Shown: in pieces, positions 21,975-33,300 of the stretch | How the letters are laid out: each line of letters opens with the position of its first letter | How positions within the stretch are numbered: position 1 is the stretch's first letter | Origin: Molanna angustata | Taxonomy: Eukaryota; Arthropoda; Insecta; Trichoptera; Molannidae | Length of the DNA stretch: 64,000 nucleotides | Reading direction: 5' to 3' | Assembly (NCBI GenBank): GCA_963576475.1 | Contig: OY754977.1 | Span: 9,427,089 to 9,491,088 of the forward strand | Program-made: the position numbers and the translations under genes | The notes under the pieces: generated by a model | The model's database searches: none | What the model saw: the letters and a program-made list of their open reading frames with translations, nothing else | What the model was told of the DNA's origin: nothing

Positions 21975-22705
21975 TCAATTAAATTTGTTTTTTATGTCTT
22001 CTTATTCTTCAGCCTGTTTCCGTCCAACCTGAACGAAGGCATCCTCCATTTAACTCCATGTCGTCCTGTCCTGTGTAGTCTCCATCCAGGACGTGCCAGC
22101 ATATCTTTGGATATCATCCCTTCACATCAACTGTGGTCGCGCCCCTCTCCACCCGCCTCCTTTGCTGTGCGAGGTCTCCAAGACAGCACTCACTTTGTCC
22201 ACTTATTGTGGTTTGAAGTGAATGTTATAAATAAAATCATAATAATGCGCGTTAGTTGAACACAGGCCTCCTCCCTCTTCTTCCACTTCTTTTCCTAGGC
22301 ACTCCGCTTCCAATTGTCTCTGCCACTGCTTTGATGCATTCCGACTACCGTGTCCTTTTTTCCTGTCTGCCACTCCAAGACTCTGACTCTGAGGACTCTG
22401 GGTTCACCTACCTTCTGTATGTAGGTGAACCCAGCAATGTGTCCCGCCAGTTCCATTTCAGAGTGGCGACTCTCTCAGCGACATCGGTTACTTTGGTCTG
22501 CTGTCTTATCCACTTATTAGTTTTTCTATGTCTTGAGATGTTCAACATCCTTCTCTCCATAGCCCTCTGTGTCACCATGAGCTTGTACTTAATATGTTTA
22601 TTCAATACTGACGTTTCTAGCCCATATTTTAGCACGGGAAATATACAGGAGACTTGAGGAAATTTGACTCTTATATCCTTTCGGTGCTTACATATGGGCA
22701 TAACT
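21975..22705 (-). pseudogene. LINE RT C-terminal fragment
   Basis: Minus strand, 22701 downward: VLKYGLETSVLNKHIKYKL, MVTQRAMERRMLNISR, QQTKVTDVAERVATLKWNWR. After a damaged middle it continues near 22100-22000 as DMLARPGWRLHRTGRHGVKW and so on, with a GAAGAATAAGAAGA-type tail at about 21990. Same family as 7019-7390. Several frameshifts; a palindromic 'ggttcacctac..gtaggtgaacc' at 22400-22430 marks a local rearrangement. Confidence 0.7.
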
Positions 22706-23225
22706 CCTACAAAAATTGAATATTTTTATCGGAAAATGTCTGCGTTGTCACATCTAATGTAAGTTAAAAGGAAAATAATATCAAATGAATGAAAATTTAC
22801 CTTAATATATAAACCTTGATAGCTTCCGGGAAATCCTTTAATTATACATATAATTTATGTCTATAATTTGTAATCAAAAGTTTAGATAACATGAAATATT
22901 ATCATACTGTCGTGGCGATTATATTGAAATATTGATTTTAAAACTCGAACCTTTGTCTTAATTTTTTAAACAGAATTCTGGTTTTTAGATCAATTTTTTT
23001 GCAGAAATACATTTCTCACTTCGTTGATGTATTTCCATCCTTCATTTGTAATCCCTTGAGAAGCCATTTACATAAAGGGGTCGTGCCAACTTTTTCTTGA
23101 TTAACTCTACTTTTCGTCCCTCTTTTATAAACCTTGCATACTTGCTTTGTCAGACAATCACCACTTATTCTCCCTATGAGCCCAGACCGTCTTGAGGTTT
23201 TTATTTTCATCTTGCGTATTAAAAT
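22706..23225. other. unassigned stretch
   Basis: No family motif recognised. A minus-strand frame (23016-23258) has no known domain. Confidence 0.3.
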
Positions 23226-24054
23226 ATTAACTAGTTGCATGTAACACATGAGTTCCAACTGTCGATGGCGATAGTGTGTATGATTGAAAAATACGTATAA
23301 AACTTAAACACAAATTAATAAATATTTTAGATATTTTGTTTTCTATATAAAACATTTAGGTATGCATGTCAGGATAGGATAGTATAGAGATCAGCTTGTT
23401 TTTCCTACCCAGAATATGAAACAGCATGATGGTATGTGAGTATGTTTGGAGATTAGGTAGGTATCAAACTATTGAGTTAGATATTGTTTAGTGTATACTG
23501 CCTTACAAATTGTATGAAACGATATCGTTACTAAATTCAATTTTTATAAAAATATATTTTTTATAGAAAATTAAATTTTCTAGTTGGGGTGTTTTGGCTT
23601 TTTTAGATATTTTTAAAAACTTTGGAAATATAGACAGTTAAACACATAAATTTATCATAAAAAATGTTATTCTTAATACAAAATGTTTGAGAAACTCTGA
23701 AACTTAAATTTAACATTTTTCATTTGTCTATATTCATATCAATTTTCAGCGTTCTTACTTTTATGGTTTTTGAGATATATGGAAAAATAAAGTAAATATT
23801 CAAAAGTTGATAACCCCGACTGAAACAAAAAATCAAAATTCTGAGAATAAAAGTTTTGTGGACCTATAACTCTTGTGAATATTAAGGCTCTGTGCATTGA
23901 GCGGATCAAAAGTTATTAGGGGGTACGGGCACACACACAGACAGACACACAGACTTCAAAGTTACGTGAAAAATATAGACCTATACAAATACAAATCTCA
24001 CGTATCTTGGCTTGATACTATGTCGAATTATTAAGAGAAATAAATTTTCTAGAA

Positions 24055-24898
24055 CAGTCATAGGCAAAGTACGGCCCGCGGCCCAAATGCGGCCCTTCGG
24101 GGCAGTCAATCCGGCCCGCGACATGGTTTCGAATAACCCCTAAAATTACACCTAGAATAGGACAAAATGTATTTTCTAAGTTGAATGGAAGTAACTATTT
24201 CTCAACGTTTCTTAAATTGAGTTCTACAAGGCCCTGTCAAAATCAAGTTTCCCCAACCCGAAATCTCACGCTTAGAAGATAATAGCGATGTGTGCATCTT
24301 CCTACACAGGTTGTCTAGGGGGGCTGTGAACAGCCCCCCTAGACAACCTGTTGCTGGTTACCACACATTGTGCGATATGGCCCGTAGCCTCACTCTTGAT
24401 ACTCAAATCTGCCCCACCAGACAACGTGTCATTTAGCTCAAGTAAAAGATAACTCAATGTATGGAAGTGACAGTTGCCAGTCACGTGAAAACTGTCACTT
24501 CCATACATTGAGTAATCTTTTCTTGAGCTAAATGACACGTTGTCTAGGGGGGCAGGTGTTTTCTACTATGAAGCTTCGCAAAAACAGCGTTAGAAACCGA
24601 TTAGCTTCACTACTGCGAATCAGCTCATCCCAGATTATGAACAATTTTTAGAAGCTCAGTCACAGTTTCATCTGTCACATAAGCCATACTCTTCTATAGA
24701 ATAATCAATTTTAGTAACTTTTTTCTAATATTATAAGTATAATCTATTTAATATAAGTTGTGCGTGATGTAAAAATCAAAAATAAAGTTTATCACTTATA
24801 AAAATCTGTTCAAAAATTTTTGTTCAATTTTTTTTCGGCCCGACTAGATATATTTTTATTTTATCTGGCCCTCCCCTTAAAAAGTTTGCCCATCACTG
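24055..24898. mobile_element. hAT-like non-autonomous element with 8-bp TSD
   Basis: Ends CAGTCATAGGCAAAGTACGG and, inverted, CAGTGATGGGCAAACTTTTT. Flanking octamers are TTCTAGAA and CTCTAGAA (7/8). The 8-bp TSD and CAG-type ends are hallmarks of hAT. 'cggcccgcggcccaaatgcg' next to the left end is a known style of hAT subterminal region. No transposase frame. A fold-back element lies inside (24302-24555). Confidence 0.8.
24302..24556. mobile_element. nested fold-back element, 'CTAG..TGTCATT' family, copy 2
   Basis: A 20-bp-arm hairpin at 24307-24350 (CAGGTTGTCTAGGGGGGCTG, loop tgaa, inverted copy) is followed by a second arm pair at 24420-24476 and 24491-24544 that matches 3584-3699. The word GTTGTCTAGGGGGGC occurs three times at the hinges and end. 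This sits within a hAT element within a Helentron-like element. Confidence 0.7.
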
Positions 24899-24989
24899 CT
24901 CTAGAACAAATCGACAGTTGGATTACATATACAATATTACGAAAACCAACTTAAAAATAAACTACGTTTATACTTCCTCGATAAAGTTA

Positions 24990-26395
24990 ATAATTCGTGT
25001 TCGAGAGAGGATCATTATACTAACACATTACATATTTATGTTTGAGAGAGGATCATTATACTAACACATTACATATTTATGTTCGAGAGAGGATCATTAT
25101 ACTAACACATTACATATTTATGTTCGAGAGAGGATCATTATACTAACACATTACATATTTATGTTCGAGAGAGGATCATTATACTAACACATTACATATT
25201 TATGTTCGAGAGAGGATCATTATACTTACACATTACATATTTATGTTCGAGAGAGGATCATTATACTAACACATTACATATTTATGTTCGAGAGAGGATC
25301 ATTATACTAACACATTACATATTTATGTTCGAGAGAGGATCATTATACTAACACATTACATATTTATGTTCGAGAGAGGATCATTATACTAACACATTAC
25401 ATATTTATGTTCGAGAGAGGATCATTATACTAACACATTACATATTTATGTTCGAGAGAGGATCATTATACTAACATATTACATATTTATGTTCGAGAGA
25501 GGATCATTATACTAACACATTACATATTTATGTTCGAGAGAGGATCATTATACTAACACATTACATATTTATGTTCGAGAGAGGATCATTATACTAACAC
25601 ATTACATATTTATGTTCGAGAGAGGATCATTATACTAACACATTACATATTTATGTTCGAGAGAGGATCATTATACTAACACATTACATATTTATGTTCG
25701 AGAGAGGATCATTATACTAACACATTACATATTTATGTTCGAGAGAGGATCATTATACTAACACATTACATATTTATGTTCGAGAGAGGATCATTATACT
25801 AACACATTACATATTTATGTTCGAGAGAGGATCATTATACTAACACATTACATATTTATGTTCGAGAGAGGATCATTATACTAACACATTACATATTTAT
25901 GTTCGAGAGAGGATCATTATACTAACACATTACATATTTATGTTCGAGAGAGGATCATTATACTAACACATTACATATTTATGTTGGAGAGAGGATCATT
26001 ATACTAACACATTACATATTTATGTTCGAGAGAGGATCATTATACTAACACATTACATATTTATGTTCGAGAGAGGATCATTATACTAACACATTACATA
26101 TTTATGTTCGAGAGAGGATCATTATACTAACACATTACATATTTATGTTCGAGAGAGGATCATTATACTAACACATTACATATTTATGTTCGAGAGAGGA
26201 TCATTATACTAACACATTACATATTTATGTTCGAGAGAGGATCATTATACTAACACATTACATATTTATGTTCGAGAGAGGATCATTATACTAACACATT
26301 ACATATTTATGTTGGAGAGAGGATCATTATACTAACACATTACATATTTATGTTCGAGAGAGGATCATTATACTTACACATTACATATTTATGTT
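24990..26395. repeat. 41-bp satellite array, about 34 copies
   Basis: Unit 'atgttcgagagaggatcatt' plus 'atactaacacattacatattt', 41 bp. Nearly all units are identical; rare variants are 'gttgg' (about 25984 and 26314), 'acttac' and one 'acatatt'. Such uniformity means recent amplification or strong homogenisation. No spacers, so not CRISPR. Confidence 0.95.
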
Positions 26396-26399
26396 CACA

Positions 26400-26980
26400 A
26401 GAAAATATCAACTTATAGGATCATGTATTACCAAAAATATTATTCAATCATGAATCGTTTTACCCACAGATTACCGCATATTCGTCTCAGAGACCTCATT
26501 TTACTACGTTAATTTTATTACATAAATTCATATTTTAAGTTGTAAAAATACTTTCACACTGCTGTGTGGTTTCGTATTCGATTGTACAGAAAATATATAT
26601 TTTTTGTATCCTTGTACTCGTACGAATATTGGGACGTACAAACTCATATCGAAAAATATAATATTTTACGACGTAGTTATGTTTTTTCGTACACTACCTA
26701 CATATTTGTGTTACCTTCGAATAATAAACCTATTTTCAGTTTCAATTTGTTGACATCGTTTTCGAACTATATTTCAACTTTAGAAAATATAAAAAGTATG
26801 CACCTACGATATTTTTGCGCATAATATTTTCATTAATCCAGGACAACCGTTTTATTTTGTTATGGTTATATTTTTTAGATTCATATATGATGGTCATAGG
26901 TACTTTAAAAATGTGAAATGTCAAGTTGAACCAGTGTTAAACTACCCCGTCGACGGCTCAATTTGACATTAGAGTTGAAT
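26400..26980. other. AT-rich stretch without recognised gene
   Basis: Small frames on both strands show no motif. Confidence 0.35.
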
Positions 26981-26984
26981 CATG

Positions 26985-27245
26985 GTTCAACTCCTGATCT
27001 ACGTTTATAAATAAGAAATGTAATCAAAGTGTAGTTCAACCGCAGTTCAATATTTGAGCCACGTTTATAAATAAGAAATGGGATCAAAGTGTAGTTCAAC
27101 CACAGTTCAATATTTGAGCCACGTTTATAAATAAGAAATGGGATCAAAGTGTAGTTCAACCACAGTTCAATATTTGAGCCACGTTTATAAATAAGAAATG
27201 GGATCAAAGTGTAGTTCAACCGCAGTTCAATATTTTAGCCACTTT
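26985..27245. repeat. 60-bp tandem repeat, about 4 copies
   Basis: Unit 'acgtttataaataagaaatg' plus 'ggatcaaagtgtagttcaac' plus 'cacagttcaatatttgagcc'; starts near 27000, 27060, 27120 and 27180. The period is a multiple of three and creates a repetitive minus-strand frame, not a gene. Confidence 0.92.
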
Positions 27246-27540
27246 TATGTTTTGGATTTTGTTTGCTGTTTGGACAGTTAAGAAATGTAAAAACTTGTTC
27301 CTCATTTCATATTACTTATTTAGAAGTTTAATTTTGTTTAAACTGTTTAACATTTAGTAAGCTTTCTTGTTAAAGGAAATGTAATTGTATGTATATACAT
27401 AGACGGAAATTAGATTAAGTATAACAGTTTCCTGTTTTGGTCTAAAACCAGATAATAACACAATGCTCTTTACTTTGTTAACAACATTAAAATGTACCTA
27501 TCTTTTTAGAGACATTATGCGATGTTTATAAAATTTAAAT

Positions 27541-27565
27541 AATATGAATGAATGAATGAATGAAT
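27541..27565. repeat. (ATGA)n microsatellite
   Basis: 'gaatgaatgaatgaatgaat', possibly the simple tail of an unrecognised LINE. Confidence 0.7.
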
Positions 27566-27917
27566 AATATATTTCCAACAGTATAAATATTACTAAGGAA
27601 CAAAATACAATTTAATTTTTCCTAATTATAAATTTACAATATATTTTTTTTCCACACATTTGGAAATTCTACTGCCTCGCTAGACATAGTCTGTTCTGAG
27701 GCAGTACTAGTTAAGAATTGCTATGGCTATTCTGCGATCATATGATTTGTTTTCTTTTTTTTCTTCACATATTCCATTCACTTAGAACATCGAACAACCA
27801 GGATGAAAAACTCTAAAACCTCTATCTCAAAAAATCTAAGAGTACCGAGGCAGATCCTTCTCTTCCAATCTGCTTCAGCCAACGAGTAACGAGGTCTTTG
27901 AAATTTTTGCCATCATG

Positions 27918-28112
27918 CGATACGTGGCACAGTTGGTAAGCCGTTCGGTTTCTGTAAGGGCATCCTGGGTTCGATTACCAGCAGAGGAGAAATTTATTTC
28001 AAATTTTCTCACGCAATTATTGCTTCTTTGGACTGGAAACACCGGTTAGTTGGAAGAAATTGCCATACGGTAATAAACTCGCCACTTGTGCAGGGTGCAA
28101 GGAAGTTTTTAT
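27918..28112 (+). repeat. tRNA-derived SINE, family C, copy 1
   Basis: A-box-like GTGGCACAGTTGGTAAG, B-box-like GGGTTCGATTACC, body 'gagaaatttatttcaaattt', and a 3' tail 'ggttagttggaagaaattgc' plus 'catacggtaataaactcgcc'. The tail is shared with LINE 3' ends at 37750, 43810 and 57440 in this window. Confidence 0.82.
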
Positions 28113-28542
28113 TATTGTTTTATCATTAGCTGAACCCAGTAGACAAATTAGTATGTGTTAATTATTTTATTTAAAGTAAGTATTTTGCTTATTAATTACT
28201 TAAAATAATGAATGTCTATGGTATTATAATTCTGAATTTAAAAAGAATATCGTCATTTAGCCTTTAATATCATATTTTATTCCTTTTGTGTGTTTCCCGC
28301 CATTTTCATGAAATAGGAGGATTATCTCCGCTACACACATCGTTAAGCAGCTCATAATGTTAACAATAATAATAACGCCATTTGTTTATAATACCTACCC
28401 AGTAGAAGATTATTTACAAGATTTTCTTCGTAATCTATGCTTTCACAGCTTTTCTATGGAATAAGAACTTACCATCGCTTTTCCGGTAGTTGTTTTTGCA
28501 TTACGATTCACGAGATAATTTATCAGTTTATATTACATAAAA

Positions 28543-28684
28543 GACCGCCGTGGCACAGTAATAACCCGTTTGGCAGAGGTGAAATTTATTTAAAATTACA
28601 CGTAGGTAATCCTTAGCATCTCTGGACTGAAAACACTGGCTAATTGAAAGAAATTGCCATTTGGCAATCAACTAGCCATTTTCA
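28543..28684 (+). repeat. tRNA-derived SINE, family C, copy 2
   Basis: 'ccgccgtggcacagt', a deletion through the anticodon region, 'cagaggtgaaatttattt', then 'gctaattgaaagaaattgcc' and 'atttggcaatcaactagcca'. The B box is lost. Internal deletion and decay. Confidence 0.7.
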
Positions 28685-28710
28685 CAACGTATAAAGCAAG
28701 TGTTAAATTA

Positions 28711-29524
28711 TCCAAGCGTCGATTTTTTCAAGAGAATTTATTTCTCTTAACATATCGACAAAGAATCAAGCCAAGATACGCGAGATTTGTTTGCCAGGTC
28801 AATATTTATCAAGGTTTTTTCAACTTTGTCAATAAACCAACTTATGGCTTTGCAGCATATAATATGGACTTACTCAGAAATCGGAGTAGAACATTTAGTG
28901 TGTCTGAACATCTGTGTGTGTATGTGTCTGTCCCTCCTTATAATTTTTGATCCGCTCAATGCACAGAGCTTTAAATTTCTGAATATATAGATAGTTATAG
29001 GCCTACAAAACTTTTATACTCAGAATTCTGAATTTTTATTTCAGTCAGGGGTTATCAAATTTTTCTTTATTTTTCTTTATATCTCAAAATCCATAAAAGC
29101 TAGACCCCTAAAAATTAGTATGAATATAGACGAATAAAAAATCTCAAATTTGTTTTTTCAAAAAAAATTCCAAAGATTCGCAAACATTTTTTACTAAGAA
29201 AAACATTCTTTATGACAAAATTGTGTTAAACTGCCTATATTTCCAAAGTTTTAAAAAATATCGAAAAAAGCCGAAACAACCCAACTAGATAAGTTAATTT
29301 GCTATAAAAATATGATCTTTTTTTGTTATGCACTGTCCTTACTATTTTATGTTAAATTATCGACCTCAATGTTTATATGCCAGCCCTAGTGACGTCGAAA
29401 ATTATGTATTATTTTGTTAGGTACCTGTAAATATAACTAAATAAATTAATAGTTTGGTATGTATTTTTAAACTATACATACTGTCGCTATCGACAGTTGG
29501 ATCTCATGTGCTACATGCAACTTG
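28711..29524 (+). mobile_element. Helentron/DINE-like element, copy 5 (older)
   Basis: Diverged start TCCAAGCGTCGAT, 5' hairpin 'gagaatttatttctcttaac', a reduced GT core (28916-28928), and 3' end 'tcgacagttggatctcatgt', 'gctacatgcaa' and CTTG. Many substitutions and deletions compared with 13400. Confidence 0.78.
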
Positions 29525-29868
29525 TGAATAATACCTAGGAAAATGATTAAATTAAAATAAAGGACAGTCGTGTGCATTAAAAAATATGGTTTTTATATTA
29601 TTATGAATTTTCAAATCGGTTTTTAAGACTTCATATTTGTTGTATTTTAGCATAATATTGTAATGAAAATCGTTCAATTGTACACACTTCACACTGGTCG
29701 ATGACCAATATCTCAATTAGAGCAAATACATGTACCTATTTCACGTTAATTATTTTTTATTGGTATGTGATACAATAATTTATGTATTTTTATCAACCCA
29801 CCCATTGAAAACTATGTTTTCACACAATAAAATGAATTATTAATGCAATTAAACTTATAAGTACAGTA

Positions 29869-30165
29869 AATTTAGTGACGACATCGTTTCATACAATTTG
29901 TTAGGCAGTAAACAATACCTCACTCAATAGTTTGATACCTACTTAATCTACAAATATACATTATGCTGTATTCATATTCTGGGTAGGAAAAACAGACTGA
30001 CCTCCATACTATCCATACTGACATAGGTATATACCTTAAAATATTTATTAAATATCTTAAAATATTTATTAATTTGTGTTTAAGTGTTTATTTTTTGGTA
30101 CGTATTCTTCAATTATGCATATTATCGCCATCGTCAGTTGGATCTCATGTGCTACATGCGACTAG
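29869..30165 (+). mobile_element. Helentron/DINE-like element, 3' half, copy 6
   Basis: Starts in the body at 'aatttagtgacgacatcgtt' and runs to 'cagttggatctcatgtgcta', 'catgcgactag'. The 5' half is absent. With copy 5 only ~345 bp upstream in the same direction, this could be a decayed tandem. Confidence 0.75.
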
Positions 30166-30560
30166 TATATGAAAATCCATTCTTATTTTACGTAGATATA
30201 TTGTTTTGTTTTATTCATCGACTAAATACTAGCAATGTTAAAAATAAAATAAACATAACGTTCCATATTCAAAACGCTTCTTCCATAAATTGAAAAAAAT
30301 ATCTTGTTCTAGAAATTCTATGATTGAATTCCGAACTGTTATTTGATTTTGAAATCATAGAAGGCACGCAACTTTCGTGTTGGTACCGAACCATATATAT
30401 ATGATTTGAAATTAAGTGCCTATAGATTTTTCGATGAAAGGAACGGCGCATATCTGAATACGATTTTTCGTGTGTATTGATTAAACAAAAAGGAATTCAA
30501 AGGATCGAACATTCAGATATACATTGAAACGTGTGTATTTCCATCCCATATATTTTTATT

Positions 30561-30870
30561 ATAATATACTAGATGTCGTAGTTAGCAAATTTTGTATGAA
30601 TCGAAGTGAGGCATTTTTCCGGGAGATTTTTGACGTTTTGATTGGCAGACCACATCGTTTTCCTATAGAGAATAACGACTAATGTGAATTGTTTTCGGAT
30701 TTATTTGTCGAAAAAAAAACACTTTGTTTATTAAGATTTAGAGAACAGTTATCTAGGATGTGTTGAAATGTAAGGAAAACTGCAATATGTTGCCAACCAA
30801 AACGCCAAACGCGCGATATTCCATGACTCACTTTTTACACGGAGTAGGTTCTACATCTAGTATATTATAA
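30561..30870. mobile_element. small MITE with TA-type ends
   Basis: Ends ATAATATACTAGATGT (30561-30576) and its reverse complement (30854-30869). The TATA-flanked CTAGATGT ends fit a Tc1/mariner-type MITE with a TA target, but the palindromic flank prevents proof. No coding. Confidence 0.55.
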
Positions 30871-30884
30871 TAAAAGTCTATGGT

Positions 30885-31560
30885 TGGTCCATATTTGAAT
30901 ATAAATAGAACGTTGTCATTTCAATTAAATCAAACCATTCACACAAGTAAAAACATTTATCTTACTATATAACACAATTGTTAGAAGTCAATTGGAGCAT
31001 GCATCAGTCATCTGGAATCCACAATATAATATTTACATTAACAGTATAGAACGAATACAACAAATATTTTTGAAACATATGAAGTACAAATTTGGTAATA
31101 ACTACAAACATGAATTGCAGACTTTACAGACAAGACGAAGGACCTCAGACTTAATGTACCTTTATGACATAATAAACTTCAATATTGACTGTACAGAACT
31201 TCTGAAAATTATTAACTTCAACATACCAAACAGACGAACTAAACACACCTCAACGTTCTTTTTAGACAAAAAAAACACTAATGCCGCTCAAAATTCGCCA
31301 TTGTACCGATGCCTTACCACGTATAATAATTTGGAAAAGATCAGGTCCGTGGACATATTCTGTATGTCCAGGACTCTTTTCAGGAGCCACGTTAGACAGG
31401 AATAATATTTTTTTTTTGTTACCAATAGTTAGTACAATGCACCATGAAATCAAAGGTGGGCTGATTAAGTTACAATTACTTATGTTGCTATTCTTATCTT
31501 TTATATTTGTTTAAAAAAATATTATTGTACGTTGCCCATTTTTTCAAATAAATTTAAAAA
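30885..31560 (+). pseudogene. Jockey/CR1-like LINE RT C-terminus plus 3' UTR
   Basis: The frame through 30992-31405 reads VRSQLEHASVIWNPQY, SIERIQQIFLKHMKYK, LQTLQTRRRTSDLMYLYDII and SPLYRCLTTYN, ending SRTLFRSHVRQE, stop. This is the post-palm domain of Jockey/CR1-type LINEs. The copy is 5'-truncated just upstream; the short frame itself is undamaged. The 3' UTR ends in 'aaataaatttaaaaaaaatc'. Confidence 0.82.
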
Positions 31561-31867
31561 AAATCAAATGTTGCCTGATTTGTTTGTCAACATAAAAGTA
31601 CCTACCTTTTTTTTTACTTTATTACCCTAGAACCTACCCATCGATAATAACTGATTTTTGTTCAATAAACTAATTTTATCGAAAAAATATTTTTATTTGT
31701 TTAGCTTCTTGGTGTTTATTTGTATAAATAAATGTATAAACATTAAATTATATATAAACTAAAATTATTTTTTGGTATTCAGTATGATAATCAGGGTGAT
31801 GGTGATATAAATAATAAATTAAGAATTATGTTTTTAAAGATGAACCATTCATTTATATGATTGATAA

Positions 31868-32250
31868 TCTACATCTACGACTGACTGACTGACTGACTTC
31901 CTCACTCATCAACGCACAGCCCAAACGGATAATCGTAGAGAAGTTTAATTTGGAAATCGAATAGCTTTAATAACAAAACCTTCTAACAAGGAAGGATTTT
32001 TGGAAATTCCGCCTTTAAGAGGGTGGAAAATAGGGTTGAGAGTTTTTTAAAATATACGAATATCTCGGAAACTAGACATTATATGTATGAATTTGAGATT
32101 TGGCATATCGATACTCCTATTAAAATTAGTAATAGTGTTTAGTGGTGTTCCCATATTTTTTAAGGGATGAAAAAGGGCGTGCCTAATTTTGAAGTGCCCT
32201 TTAATAAGTCAAAAACTCATTTTATTGGAATTTCCCAAGAACGGTTATCA
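31868..32250 (+). repeat. interspersed repeat led by (GACT)n
   Basis: 'gactgactgactgactgact' is followed by 'catcaacgcacagcccaaac' and 'ggaaattccgcctttaagag'. This order recalls a repeat seen in many insect genomes (recall only). No coding. Confidence 0.5.
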
Positions 32251-32599
32251 AAGAAAGGATCAGATTGTGTAATTCTATGCTAAGATAAAGTCTATTATAA
32301 GGTCTATAAAAAATATATATACATGTATACGATGGGTGTAAATATAACAGCCGAGGCTAAACGATCTTTTTTACCCCAAGAGATGAAAGGAAAGTGTAAT
32401 GCAGGAAAATCGTAATAAAAAATAACGGATTTGGTGGTAATAAAAAGGTACTGATGCAGGGAAGGTTATTTGTGCCTACTGGTCTCATGAGGACATGTAG
32501 CTTGTGTGCCTAGTGGACTCTGGCGGCCATTGCAATATTTTGGGCTACGTCTGTGTTGTTATTCATTTTTATGACTTAAAACTTCAATAATTTGTGTTA

Positions 32600-32773
32600 A
32601 AATTCACTTGCGTCGAATCCTAATAACTTATTTAACCATACACAACAAAATTCCGTTAAAAAATATTACGCGTCATATTGCGAACGCTCATTGATTTCGT
32701 CATCCAAGCAACAAAACGCGCGAAAGTTTTGGGTAATGTCAAACGAGTGAAACTTTGGGAAAAACACAAAAAA
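32600..32773 (+). other. candidate promoter-proximal 5' exon
   Basis: GC-richer stretch ('cgaacgctcattgatttcgt', 'acaaaacgcgcgaaag') ending at a strong donor AAA|GTAAGTAA at 32774. It lies 527 bp before the candidate exon at 33301. The frame starting at 32690 is open for 28 codons and ends in phase 0, which would join in frame with 33301, but it has no ATG, so 5' UTR is the safer reading. Confidence 0.35.
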
Positions 32774-33300
32774 GTAAGTAATTATTATCTTATCTTGTTA
32801 TTTACTCAATTTAGAATGTTATTAGAGAAAAATAATATGTAAAATGTCTTCAAATTTGACAATAATCGTGGTTTGAAAACATCATAGAGGAACAGGTGTT
32901 GAAATTTCAATTTTGTTTTTTATGTATCTCACTTATTTCTTATTACAGTGAATGAGTAAGTAATATCATTTTGAAGGTAATTTTGTTCTCCATAAACTTG
33001 TTTTCACTTTATGTAGATTATTATATAGTTATACGCGATAAAGACACATTTTATCCGGTTATGCCTCGTTTGTAATTGATATTTCACACACACATGCACA
33101 GAATACAATGGCTGCCTTTGTGTACACACACGAAAGACCTTGAAAGAGAACACATTTCACTCAGGGTTGTCCAAAAATATTTCTCATCAATACATTTTAA
33201 CTTTTCGATTTCTTTTATGAAAAACACAATATAATAATATTGATGACAGGGTGTGCTATGCTATTTTCGACGTTGGTTATCATATGGCATTTTATTTCAG

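Larger units (their letters stand above)
23231..24922 (-). mobile_element. Helentron/DINE-like element, copy 4, interrupted by a hAT element
   Basis: CTAG at 23231, hairpin, 'gttccaactgtcgatggcga', the usual body, a short AC core (23929-23952) and terminal 'aatcgacagttgga' at 24908-24922. The 5' part is split by 24055-24898. Older than copies 1-3 judging by substitutions and gaps. Confidence 0.8.

Noticed and set aside
24990..26395. CRISPR-like regular repeat
   Set aside because: No spacers between units, no cas genes, eukaryotic context: a tandem satellite.
24990..26395. Telomere-type repeat
   Set aside because: The unit is not TTAGG or a variant; no TTAGG tract was seen in the window.
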